The translations under genes and the position numbers were made by a program. Shown here in pieces: positions 36,280 to 44,685 of a stretch of DNA of 64,000 nt. Every line of letters begins with the position of its first letter. The stretch's first letter is position 1. Source of the stretch: Caldilineaceae bacterium (GTDB lineage Bacteria > Chloroflexota > Anaerolineae > Caldilineales > Caldilineaceae). Below the pieces are notes generated by a model. That model ran no database searches. It saw nothing but the letters and a program-made list of their open reading frames with translations, and was not told the origin of the DNA. The stretch is from positions 59,872-123,871 of the forward strand of contig JAHBVG010000007.1 in NCBI GenBank assembly GCA_019637695.1, in the 5' to 3' direction.

Positions 36280-37926
36280 CTAGCCTAGTTCTGGCGACCA
36301 TTGGCTAATACGGAAGATCACGAACTCGGCAGGCTTGACCGGCGCAATGCCAATTTCGATCACCAGGCGTCCCATCTCGCGCGATTCCGGTGGATTGGTC
36401 TCAGCGTCACACTTGACGTAGAAAGCCTGTCCGGGGGATACACCATAGAGCGCGCCCGAAGACCAGACGGTGGTGAGGAAGGCGCCCACATCGCGGCGCA
36501 CTTTGCCCCACAGGCTCGGATCATTCGGCTCGAAGACAGTCCATTGGGTGGCCTGTTCGATGCTCGTCTCGATCATGTTGAAGAGACGGCGCACGCTGAT
36601 GTAGCGCCAGAGGGCGTTGCTGCTCAGGGTGCGGGCGCCCCAGATGCGGATGCCCATCCCCGCAAACGAGCGGATGCAGTTGACGCCGATGGGGTTGAGT
36701 ATGTCCTGCTCGCCCTTGGTGACATTCACTTCCAGCCCAGTGATCCCCTGGATGACTTCGTTGGCAGGGGCTTTGTGGACGCCGCGCGTGTTGTCGGTGC
36801 GCGCCCAAACACCAGCCACGAAGCCAGAGGGCGGCATTTTGATCGTGCGGTTGGTCGCCGGGTCCATCACTTCGATCCACGGGTAGTACATGGCGGCGTA
36901 GCTGCTGTCGAAGCCGGTCACATCCACACGCCAGCCCTTCACCTGCTGCGGGGTGAGGTTAGGCGGCGTGTCCAGCACACAAATGCGGTCGCCCAGGCGC
37001 TCACAATGAGCGATCAGGTCGGTCTGCACAGCCTTCACCATTTCTAGATCCAACTGTTCGCCGGGCATGGTTGTCATCAGATCGGGGACAACGATAATGC
37101 GCGCGTCGTCGAGTTGTTCCAGGCCCTCAATGCCGGAGCGATCGGTGATGTCGCCGCGGAATTCTGTCGAAGTTGGGGCCGCCAGTTGTTTTTGATCGAT
37201 GGTGAGCGATTGCTGTTGCTCTTGCGGCCAGAGTGCGACAAGGGGCTTAGAGCTGTCAGCAACCAGGATGTCCACAAGTTCGGAGCGCTGGTTGCGAGCC
37301 GATTTAACGGCGACGCGGCGCTGTCCTTCGACTTCCATCTCTTCCAAAAAGACGTCGCGCAGGGTTTCGCGGACATTCCAATCGCCGCGATTGGTGCGCT
37401 TCTCAACGATGACGTCAAAGGGGTGCAGATCAGCAGATTCTTCAGTTTCGGCTTTCGCTTTGGATTTGGACTTCCCACTCCCGTTTTCTGAGGGTGCGTG
37501 ACCATTGGTAGAGTTTTGGATGCGCACACGTAGATCCATGCCGCCGACGCCGCTCAACCGTGAACGCACAGTCAAAGCGGGTTCGCCGCTGGCGTTGAGC
37601 AGATTGGTGGTGGCATTGGGGATGGTGCGCACGCTGACCACATAGCAGCGAGAACCGCCATTGTTGAAGAATCCATAAACCGACAACGGCAGGTAAGCGC
37701 CGTCGACGAAGCCGCCGAATTTCTGGCGGAACTGCGACCAGTTGGTGACAAGTTGCGCCTTGTTGAGCAGATCGTTGACGACGATTTCGCCGTCGATCTC
37801 GCGTACATCCTCGGCCTTCTCTGTGTAGCCGACAAAGACGGCTGTTGATGTGCCGGTTGCCTCAATTGGGCGTGGTCCCCGATCAACTTCTTCCATGTAG
37901 ACGCCGGGTGAAAGATACTCTGGCAT
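36280..37926 (-). CDS. Contractile tail sheath protein
   Basis: 548 residues, starting MPEYLSPGVYMEEVDRGPRPI, the hallmark N-terminus of phage/eCIS sheath proteins (the strand that is exchanged between subunits). Further family marks are 'TSTAVFVGYTEKA', 'FGGFVDGAYLPLSVYGFFNNGG', 'PSGFVAGVWARTDNTRGVHKAPAN' (residues about 370-395) and the C-terminal 'RLVIEIGIAPVKPAEFVIFRI'. A variable Lys/Ser/Glu-rich insert lies at about 140-165. It contracts around the tube to fire the particle. The block of sheath and tube is separated from the upstream cap gene by a 200-bp spacer. Confidence 0.97.
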   Translation of the reverse strand: MPEYLSPGVYMEEVDRGPRPIEATGTSTAVFVGYTEKAEDVREIDGEIVVNDLLNKAQLVTNWSQFRQKFGGFVDGAYLPLSVYGFFNNGGSRCYVVSVRTIPNATTNLLNASGEPALTVRSRLSGVGGMDLRVRIQNSTNGHAPSENGSGKSKSKAKAETEESADLHPFDVIVEKRTNRGDWNVRETLRDVFLEEMEVEGQRRVAVKSARNQRSELVDILVADSSKPLVALWPQEQQQSLTIDQKQLAAPTSTEFRGDITDRSGIEGLEQLDDARIIVVPDLMTTMPGEQLDLEMVKAVQTDLIAHCERLGDRICVLDTPPNLTPQQVKGWRVDVTGFDSSYAAMYYPWIEVMDPATNRTIKMPPSGFVAGVWARTDNTRGVHKAPANEVIQGITGLEVNVTKGEQDILNPIGVNCIRSFAGMGIRIWGARTLSSNALWRYISVRRLFNMIETSIEQATQWTVFEPNDPSLWGKVRRDVGAFLTTVWSSGALYGVSPGQAFYVKCDAETNPPESREMGRLVIEIGIAPVKPAEFVIFRISQWSPELG

Positions 37927-38129
37927 TTCCCTATTCCCTTTCTGTGCTTTTAAAAACGCTCATTCTGAAAAAATGGATGGTTCGGTGATCTTTGTTCCTC
38001 CGGTTACGTGGTTACGCCTCCCCCTCTTACCTTTCTAACCCAAGCAACCACACAAATTATCAAAACCGATTGGATTGCATTGGATAGGCTATTGCTCTGC
38101 TCAATGCAACCCCGATCCGGTGGGATCGT
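37927..38129. other. Spacer upstream of the sheath gene
   Basis: About 200 bp. It may carry a promoter for the abundant sheath and tube genes (a TGATAAT-like hexamer is seen on the minus strand near 38060), but no good -35 box accompanies it. Otherwise nothing recognised. Confidence 0.35.
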
Positions 38130-39047
38130 CTAAATTGGAACTTCGTAGGCTGCCGATGGCACGCTGATCTCGCGCTCGACCGTTTGCCCATCCACGGTGA
38201 TTGAGAGTGTATACGCGCCGACCCGGAGATTACCGATGACAAACCGACCATCCGCCGCTACGGGGATTTCCTGACCGGTTTGCACGATTACGACGTAGAC
38301 TTCCTTTGCATCTTCGCTCAATTGGATCTGCCCGCCGACTGTCCAGTAATCGCCGATGAACGAGCGGTCCGCATCGGCGCCGGTGGAATCTTCTGTCTCT
38401 TCGGCAATGTTGCGTGGACGGCCGATAAAGCGTACCGGCCCTCCTGACTGCAAGGTCTGGCGGCGATAGGAGAGCGCATCAATATCCCCCACGCGCAGTT
38501 GACGGCTGCGCACCGCAGGCACTTCAATGGGCAGGTGCGGATCGAGCGAGAGCGTCACCGTACACATTAAAGCAGGCCGCATTTCGTTGTCCAACACCCC
38601 CCAGATATCGAGCGGCGTCAGGTGGCTCTCGTATTGCGAAACCCGCAGTTGAAGCGGAACCGGTTGGTGGATCAAGGTCCCTGAGAGCGTAGCGGGGTGC
38701 AGTTCTGGCACTCGCAACAGCGCCAGCAGCGCCCGCCCCAGCAACCGGTGTTCGTCGTCCGGTTCTGATGCCCAGCTTGTGATCAGATAGTGCAGATCAA
38801 AACGGTGGGTTGGCCTTGAGATGACGATGTTTCGCCCATTCGCTGTAGGCTTGCCATGATGTTGATAGCTACTGCGCAGATCTATATTTTCACGCAGATC
38901 GTGCATAAAGACATTGAGCGTAGGACGGTTCAAGCGGGCCGACCACTCACGCTTTGGCTGTTCAAAAGCGATTTCGATCTCGCTGCCGCGAACCGGGATT
39001 TCTCGCACCAGCAATACGCGTAATGCTTCGTCTACGTCATCGAACAT
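38130..39047 (-). CDS. DUF4255 cap/terminator protein (Afp16-type) with C-terminal beta-sandwich
   Basis: 305 residues. The N-terminal half (about 1-180) is the DUF4255/Pvc16 N-terminal domain: MFDDVDEALRVLL, then 'RPTLNVFMHDLRENIDLRSS', 'RFDLHYLITSWAS.PDDEHRLLGRALLALL' and 'LDIWGVLDNEMRPAL'. The last part (about 235-305) looks like a carboxypeptidase-regulatory beta-sandwich with 'VAADGRFVIGNLRVGAYTLSI'. In eCIS the protein caps the far end of tube and sheath. The gene starts 12 nt after the ATPase stop, so the two are translationally close. Confidence 0.9.
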   Translation of the reverse strand: MFDDVDEALRVLLVREIPVRGSEIEIAFEQPKREWSARLNRPTLNVFMHDLRENIDLRSSYQHHGKPTANGRNIVISRPTHRFDLHYLITSWASEPDDEHRLLGRALLALLRVPELHPATLSGTLIHQPVPLQLRVSQYESHLTPLDIWGVLDNEMRPALMCTVTLSLDPHLPIEVPAVRSRQLRVGDIDALSYRRQTLQSGGPVRFIGRPRNIAEETEDSTGADADRSFIGDYWTVGGQIQLSEDAKEVYVVIVQTGQEIPVAADGRFVIGNLRVGAYTLSITVDGQTVEREISVPSAAYEVPI

Positions 39048-39059
39048 AAAAGTTTTACC

Positions 39060-41165
39060 CTAAAATGTCAGATCCACATCGCTGATCAGACGGCCCATCT
39101 TCTGCAATTCGCGCCGGGTGCCGTGGAGAAGATGCTCCATAGTGACAACGCCGCCGTTCGAGGCCGCCAGGAAGGCGGCGCTGGCGATGATGTTACGGAT
39201 GTTGCCGCCGGCTAATTTGAAGCGGGTGGCTAACAACGACAGATCAATATCCCCGCTCTTGGGCAGTGTGGATGGGAAGAGCGTCTGCCAGATATAGAGG
39301 CGTTCCTCTGCATCGGGGAAGGGGAAATCGACGATAAACTGCATACGCCGCGTGAAGGCTTCGTCCATATTGGCGCGCAGGTTTGTCGCCAGGATCGTAA
39401 TGCCGTCGTACTGTTCCATGCGTTGGAGCAGATAACTGATCTCCATATTGGCGTAGCGATCATGTGAATCCTTCACCTCGGACCGTTTGCCAAAGATCGA
39501 ATCGGCCTCGTCAAAAAAGAGGACAGCGCTGCTGCTTTGCGCCTCGTCAAAAATCTTGCCCAGGTTTTTCTCAGTTTCGCCGATATATTTGCTCACCACC
39601 ATGGAGAGATCGAGCTTGTAGAGATCGAGACCCAGCTCCCCGGCGATGACCTCAGCCGACATGGTCTTGCCTGTGCCCGGCGGGCCTGCAAAGAGGACGG
39701 TGACCCCGGAACTGGTTTTGAGTTTCTTGCCAACCCCCCACTCTTCCATGACAATGCCGCGGCCACGCACCATCTGGGTCAGCTCTTGTAGCATGGCCTT
39801 CTGATCTTCGGGCAGTACAATATCTGACCATTCATAGCGCGGCTCGATTTTCTGCGCCAGCCCAGAAAGGTTGGGGCTAGAATGGACACGCGCCGCCGTG
39901 ATCAGATCGCGCTGGTGGATCAGATCCACGCGTTGGATGGCAGCGTCCCGGGCCGAAGCCACTGCATCCTGGATCTGCTGGCTTTCAAGGGCAAATTGGC
40001 TGGCGATCACATTCAAGTGGACATCTGGCGCCAATTCGTAGCCGGCAGCGTCAGCATAAAATTCCCACAGGGCGCAGCGCTGCCGGTAACCCGGTTTGGG
40101 GAAGGCAACCCGCAACATAGAATCGGATCGCTCAACGCCGTGGGCGTACCACTCTTTTTCGCTGCTGATGATCAGCGGATTTGTCGTTTCAAAGAGCATC
40201 TTTAGCAGCGCGGCTGGCGGCTGAAGTTGCCCCATCATCGCGTCCCAGCCGTGCAGGTAGATAGCGCTGCCCATCATACGCGCATCTCGCAAGACAAGCC
40301 GCAGGATCTCAACTGAGGCCATCCCTTTGGTGGCCGCACGAGCCAGGTCCACCGTGAGAAGGGGCAGTTCGGCATTGGCAGCCAGCAGTTGCGCCGTGGT
40401 GCGTTGGACCAATAGATCGCTGCCGTGGAACGAGGCCACACTCTGCCCGTTGATGGCTTCGATCACCTTATCCCATACCTCTGCCGTCAGCAGCCGCTCT
40501 TCCTCACCCACTTCTGGGTAGTTCAATGTCAGACATTCTTCCAGGCGAGGATCAGGGTGATAGCTCCCCAATAACCAGGCCAGGACACTTTCGTCCACGG
40601 TTAATTGCTGATTGGGCAGCGCAGGTTGGTCGCCCGCTTCATGCACACGTTGGAGCAAGCGGGAAGAAAAGAGCCGGCCTTCATCCAAAAATGAGGGAAG
40701 CAGGCGAAGCCGGGTCAATGGTGATTCCACCAGGAGTTCCAAAATAATATTGACCGTAGGCCGCCGCAGGGTGACATCGTTTTGTAAATAGCCAAAGAGG
40801 CGCTCATAACGCAGATCGAGAAGAGGCGCCAGGCAGATCAACAGGACATCGCGCTCGAATGGCGTTAAATCAAATGCGATGCAGAGTGCAGCAAACCGTG
40901 GAATTTCATCGTTTGCATCCGCTTGCTCGCGCAGCGTCATTTCTGTCTCGGCAATTTGCAGATGACGCTGCGCTAGATGGGTTTCGGTTTCGCTATCGGG
41001 CAGTGCAAGATCATCGTCATTAAAGAGCGAAAAGAGTTCATCCGCGGTGATCACCAATCCACCCATGTTCGCAGATTGACGCGCCTGGAGCCTGGCGATC
41101 TGCCGTTGGAAAAGCAATTCGATCCTGGCCAATTCGACCAGCAGATGTTGAAGGTGATAATCCAT
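39060..41165 (-). CDS. AAA+ ATPase of the injection system (Afp15-type)
   Basis: 701 residues. The first approximately 440 residues are a family-specific helical region ('FDLTPFERDVLLICLAPLLDLRYERLFGYLQND' near 100-132). The AAA+ domain follows, with Walker A GPPGTGKT near 493-500, Walker B VLFFDEAD near 553-560, a sensor-type ILATN and an arginine region RRMQF. It is the first gene of the CIS operon, starting about 70 bp from the SARP-like boxes. Such ATPases are present in nearly all eCIS loci and act in particle assembly or cargo loading; the precise step is not known. Confidence 0.95.
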   Translation of the reverse strand: MDYHLQHLLVELARIELLFQRQIARLQARQSANMGGLVITADELFSLFNDDDLALPDSETETHLAQRHLQIAETEMTLREQADANDEIPRFAALCIAFDLTPFERDVLLICLAPLLDLRYERLFGYLQNDVTLRRPTVNIILELLVESPLTRLRLLPSFLDEGRLFSSRLLQRVHEAGDQPALPNQQLTVDESVLAWLLGSYHPDPRLEECLTLNYPEVGEEERLLTAEVWDKVIEAINGQSVASFHGSDLLVQRTTAQLLAANAELPLLTVDLARAATKGMASVEILRLVLRDARMMGSAIYLHGWDAMMGQLQPPAALLKMLFETTNPLIISSEKEWYAHGVERSDSMLRVAFPKPGYRQRCALWEFYADAAGYELAPDVHLNVIASQFALESQQIQDAVASARDAAIQRVDLIHQRDLITAARVHSSPNLSGLAQKIEPRYEWSDIVLPEDQKAMLQELTQMVRGRGIVMEEWGVGKKLKTSSGVTVLFAGPPGTGKTMSAEVIAGELGLDLYKLDLSMVVSKYIGETEKNLGKIFDEAQSSSAVLFFDEADSIFGKRSEVKDSHDRYANMEISYLLQRMEQYDGITILATNLRANMDEAFTRRMQFIVDFPFPDAEERLYIWQTLFPSTLPKSGDIDLSLLATRFKLAGGNIRNIIASAAFLAASNGGVVTMEHLLHGTRRELQKMGRLISDVDLTF

Positions 41166-41220
41166 AAGTCAGCCAGGAAGAAAATGAGAAGCGTCAAAGT
41201 TGACAAACTGGTATGGAAGT

Positions 41221-41315
41221 TACTACACTTATCTTCGCAAACTCTTCGCAAACAGCCAGGGCAACCGGCGAGAATATTCGGAGGAATACCCTCTATCCTT
41301 CGCAAACTCTTCGCA
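41221..41315 (-). promoter_or_regulatory. Candidate SARP-type operator: two pairs of CTTCGCA at 11-bp spacing
   Basis: On the plus strand CTTCGCA occurs at 41234-41240 and 41245-41251 (first pair) and at 41298-41304 and 41309-41315 (second pair). Each pair is offset by exactly 11 bp (7 + 4), one helical turn. Read toward the ATPase, the pairs are TGCGAAG repeats followed by -10-like TAGTAA (7-bp gap) and TATTCC (9-bp gap). SARP activators bind heptamer direct repeats at 11-bp spacing about 8 bp from the -10. The site lies between the CIS operon and the BTAD regulator gene. Confidence 0.72.
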
Positions 41316-41366
41316 AGCCCAAAGTTTGCACAGTTATCCCAACTTCAGCAGTAGGTAAAAAGGACT

Positions 41367-43430
41367 ATGCCCACATTCGCGGAGCCGACTCGTTATCACT
41401 TGCGCCTGCTTGGTCCACTGCAAATCGAACGGAATGGTGTGCCGATTGGGCGGCTGGAGTCGCGCAAGGCATTGGGCCTGCTCTGTTATCTCTGCTGCCA
41501 GAACAAGCCTGTGCCGCGTGTACACCTAACCACGCTATTTTGGGGCGAGAAATCAGAAATGCGCGGACGCGGCAACCTGAGCCGCGTCCTTAACAGCATT
41601 GCCCACGAATTGCCCGGCTGTATTGAAGCCAATCGCCACACTGTCGCATTTCGACACCACGATCAGTTCTGGGTAGATATTGTGCAGTTCGACACGCTTT
41701 CCGCATCCAAGAAACTCCACCTGATGGTGGCCGCCACTGAATTGTATCGCGGGGAATTTCTAGAGGATCTGACGGTGAAAGAATGCCCCGAATTCGATCT
41801 CTGGCTCACCGCAGAGCGGGAACGCTGGCGGCAGCGGGTAGCGCAATTCTTCCAGACTGTCATCAACCATCACGCGGAGCGGGGCGAATATGATCAAGGA
41901 TTGCGCTTTGCCACGCGGCTGCTCACACTTGATCCGTGGAGCGAAGAGATCCACCGGCAAAAGATGCTGCTCTATCATCTCAGCGGGCAGCGGACAGCGG
42001 CGTTGGCTCAGTTTGAAGAATGCAAGCGCATCCTGGCCGAAGAATTGGGGGTGGAACCGGGTCGCGAAACCCTGCTTTTGCGCCGCCAAATTGAGGAACT
42101 CAACAGCAATCTAGCCACGTCGATCCAACAGATGTTGCCGCGCGAGCCACTGCTCGAACGGGGCGATGAGCATACCTGGTTGATCCACCGCTGGGAGGAC
42201 GCGCGGCGCGGCGCAGGCAAGTTTACACTGGTGGAGGGCGAGGTGGGCGTAGGCAAGACAGCGCTGATCGAGGAGGTGCTGGCATGGGCCGCCAGCCGGG
42301 GCGCGCGCGTCCTGCGCAGTCGCTGCTACGAATATCGCTCGGGGCTGACGTATGAGGCATTTGTCAATGCCCTGCGCCCACTCTTCGATTCGCAACAGAA
42401 TATTTTAGACAAAATAAAACTGGCCGACACCTGGTTGATCGAACTGATGCGGCTCTGGCCGGAAGTCCAGAATGGATTGCCCCCAATGCCCGTCTTCGCC
42501 GATGAAGAGATGACCGCCCGCCATCGGCTTTTCGAGTCGATTGCCCAGTTGCTGATGGCGACGATTGGACACGAACGCGAAGTGGTCCTCTTTCTTGATG
42601 ATCTACACGAAGCGGATCAACCCTCGCTCGACATGTTGCGCTATCTCTATCACCGGCTGCACACCAGAGCGATCTGGTTCATCTGCGCTTACCGCCGCGA
42701 GGAGACCACACCCAACCATCCACTTTCGCTCTTCCGCAATGTGCTGGCGCGTGAAGGGCATTTGGCGACGACTCTCCTCAAACCGTTGAGCAGCGAGACC
42801 GTCTTTCAAATTCTGCGCCGCTACGATGGGCTAACCGCCATCCAACTCCACCGCTTAGGACAATTCCTCCAAGAGCAGAGTGAAGGCAACCCTTTTGTGT
42901 TGGAACAAGTGCGTCTTGCTCTGCATGAGGATCACATTCTGAGCGAAGAAGAGGGCATCTGGTCGGTGGACAATGGCCGGCTGACTGCCATCTGCCAGGG
43001 GGGTATGGGCGTCCCTGCGGCTGTGACTGCGGTGGTGGAAAATCGGCTGGCCCGGCTTAATCCGCGGGCGCGGCGGCTGCTACAGATCGCCGCGGCGATT
43101 GGCCGTGAGTTCTCGCTGCCGCTGCTGATCGCCGTCTCTGGCGAACCCACCGAATGGATCGAAATCTGTCTGAGCAGTTGGATGGCGCGCGGTCTCGTTG
43201 CAGAGATGATGGCGAATGAAGCTGACCCTACGGCGGAGAGGACAACCAACCGCAAGAGTAACCACGCCTATCGTTTTAACCACATGATGATCTGGCGCGT
43301 CGTCTTACAAGAACTGGCGCCGCTTCAGCGTCTGCGCCTGGACGAACGCATTGCCGAAGCGCGTATCGGTCGATTCCATCCACAGCCCGCGCCCGACGCC
43401 GTCCGCCACATTGAGGAATTGGGCGATTAG
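41367..43430 (+). CDS. SARP/BTAD-type transcriptional activator with AAA ATPase domain
   Basis: 687 residues; AAAAAGGA lies 4 nt before the ATG. Residues about 8-90 form the winged-helix DNA-binding domain ('LRLLGPLQIERNGVPI..SRKALGLLCYL'). The bacterial transcriptional activation domain follows at about 95-240 (VDIVQFD, YRGEFLEDL, LLTLDPWSEEIHRQKMLLYH, AL.QFEECKRILAEELGVEP). The AAA domain then has Walker A GEVGVGKT and hhhhDDLHEAD near 395. The family usually continues with a long TPR region. Here the protein stops just after a 'RHIEELGD' segment that would begin it, so it may be truncated or minimal. It is divergent from the CIS operon and shares its spacer, so it is the likely activator of the CIS. 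Confidence 0.9.
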   Translation: MPTFAEPTRYHLRLLGPLQIERNGVPIGRLESRKALGLLCYLCCQNKPVPRVHLTTLFWGEKSEMRGRGNLSRVLNSIAHELPGCIEANRHTVAFRHHDQFWVDIVQFDTLSASKKLHLMVAATELYRGEFLEDLTVKECPEFDLWLTAERERWRQRVAQFFQTVINHHAERGEYDQGLRFATRLLTLDPWSEEIHRQKMLLYHLSGQRTAALAQFEECKRILAEELGVEPGRETLLLRRQIEELNSNLATSIQQMLPREPLLERGDEHTWLIHRWEDARRGAGKFTLVEGEVGVGKTALIEEVLAWAASRGARVLRSRCYEYRSGLTYEAFVNALRPLFDSQQNILDKIKLADTWLIELMRLWPEVQNGLPPMPVFADEEMTARHRLFESIAQLLMATIGHEREVVLFLDDLHEADQPSLDMLRYLYHRLHTRAIWFICAYRREETTPNHPLSLFRNVLAREGHLATTLLKPLSSETVFQILRRYDGLTAIQLHRLGQFLQEQSEGNPFVLEQVRLALHEDHILSEEEGIWSVDNGRLTAICQGGMGVPAAVTAVVENRLARLNPRARRLLQIAAAIGREFSLPLLIAVSGEPTEWIEICLSSWMARGLVAEMMANEADPTAERTTNRKSNHAYRFNHMMIWRVVLQELAPLQRLRLDERIAEARIGRFHPQPAPDAVRHIEELGD

Positions 43431-43477
43431 CTGTATCTCTTACCCTTCCACCATTCCACACCACCGAGAGGAAGATC

Positions 43478-43804
43478 ATGCCTTTCTACAATCCCGACGA
43501 ACGCCCAGCCACGGAACTCTTCCCTGGCATCTTCACCCGTACCTTTTGGGGCGAGAAAATCCTGATTTCTCTACTTGACATGCAACCACACGGGGACGTT
43601 CCCTTCCACAGCCACCCGCACGAACAGGTTGGCCTTGTCCTTGAAGGGGAACTCGAACTGACCATCGACGGCGAGACGCGGCTGCTCACCCCCGGCCAGA
43701 TCTTCGTCATCCCTGGCGGCGTGGAACACCGCGCCCGCACCTATGACAAACCGGCCAAAGCTATCGATATTTTTAGTCCTGTGCGCGAGGAGTATAAATT
43801 TTAG
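43478..43804 (+). CDS. Cupin-domain protein
   Basis: 108 residues; ATG with GAGGAAG 4 nt upstream. Single cupin barrel: motif 1 'FHSHPHEQVGLVLEGELEL' (about residues 43-61) with two His, a Glu-type ligand position, and motif 2 'PGQIFVIPGGVEHRA' with His. The metal site looks intact (His, His, Gln/Glu, His). Small cupins of this type may be isomerases, dioxygenases or sensors and the substrate cannot be told from sequence. It lies 47 bp after the regulator gene and may be co-transcribed. Confidence 0.88.
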   Translation: MPFYNPDERPATELFPGIFTRTFWGEKILISLLDMQPHGDVPFHSHPHEQVGLVLEGELELTIDGETRLLTPGQIFVIPGGVEHRARTYDKPAKAIDIFSPVREEYKF

Positions 43805-43867
43805 GGATCGGGGATCGAGAACTGGGGATTGGTGACTGGGGATTGGGGACTGGGGATTGGGGACTTG
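43803..43867. repeat. Heptamer array (GACTGGG/GATTGGG type) after the cupin gene
   Basis: Nine 7-bp-spaced units of the GACTGGG and GATTGGG kind immediately follow the cupin stop. The rest of the spacer to 44029 has an inverted pair of TGACCGCGAAT (near 43885) and ATTCGCGGTCA (near 43986). No gene was seen. Confidence 0.75.
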
Positions 43868-44029
43868 GATCGCGTTGACGAAGATGACCGCGAATCTGAG
43901 AAGACCGCGAATCGCGAGCTTGCCAGTCACCCTCCGCCGCGTCAATCCTCGGTTCTCTACACCGGTCATGTGCGTTTTTCTCCCATTCGCGGTCATTGAC
44001 GAAAAACTGTCCGGTAGCCAAATCACCAT

Positions 44030-44542
44030 TCACGAATTCCCAATCGCCTTTTCTCCCCGCTCGTAGGTTTGCTCGCGGTTCGCGCCGTAAAAGGTGACCT
44101 CGTACCACTGGAACTCGCCCTTGTCGTAGACAAATTTGGCCGAGAAGACGCGCTCCTCAAATATCCAGGGTAAAAAGACGCGGTCGCCCGGCCAGAGGTT
44201 GAGATCGAGCAATTTGTCGTCGTCGATCCAACCGAGGACGCCTTCGGGCGAGTCGATCAGATCCCCTTCAAAATCGTCCAACGTAAACAAAAAAGTATAC
44301 CAATCGTCGATCTCGTCAAACGCAGGGAAGGTGATGATCCCGCGCAAGCGAGGGTGACGGCAAATCAGCCCACTCTCCTCAAAAACCTCGCGGATCGCGC
44401 ATTCCTCGGGCGATTCCCCTGGTTCGAGCTTACCGCCCAGACCGTTCCACTTGCCCTGGTGCATGTCGTTCTGTTTTTTCACCCGGTGGAGCATCAACGT
44501 CTGCCCACCGCGTTGGACGTAACACAGCGTCGCGAGTTTCAT
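44030..44542 (-). CDS. Nudix hydrolase (MutT-like)
   Basis: I chose the ATG at 44542 (MKLATLCYVQRG), where the Nudix fold begins; the frame stays open 34 codons further with no conserved sequence. 170 residues. Full Nudix box: GKLEPGE, seven residues, then REVFEESGL (G-x5-E-x7-REUxEExGU), with an NGLGG lead-in. The family cleaves nucleoside diphosphates linked to another group. The length and NGLGGKLEPGES form resemble 8-oxo-dGTP diphosphatases, but the substrate is not settled. It is convergent with the cupin gene. Confidence 0.92.
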   Translation of the reverse strand: MKLATLCYVQRGGQTLMLHRVKKQNDMHQGKWNGLGGKLEPGESPEECAIREVFEESGLICRHPRLRGIITFPAFDEIDDWYTFLFTLDDFEGDLIDSPEGVLGWIDDDKLLDLNLWPGDRVFLPWIFEERVFSAKFVYDKGEFQWYEVTFYGANREQTYERGEKAIGNS

Positions 44543-44650
44543 AGGATTTTTGATTGACGATTGTCTGGCTGAGCGCATCATGCCTTCTGGACAATCGGCC
44601 TGGGCCAAAGAGAGTATGTTCAAGGCGTCCATTCGCATCCTCAACAGGAC

Positions 44651-44685
44651 AATCGTAAATCGTAAATTGAAAATCGTAAATTTTA
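44651..44685. repeat. Heptamer array (AATCGTA x3 and variants)
   Basis: Five 7-bp units, AATCGTA, AATCGTA, AATTGAA, AATCGTA, AATTTTA, fill the spacer between the E1 beta and Nudix genes. Confidence 0.75.

Noticed and set aside
14388..41165. Prophage
   Set aside because: Tail, baseplate and sheath genes are present but no capsid, portal, terminase, integrase or lysis genes. The eCIS-core DUF4157, DUF4255 and AAA+ genes show that it is an injection system.
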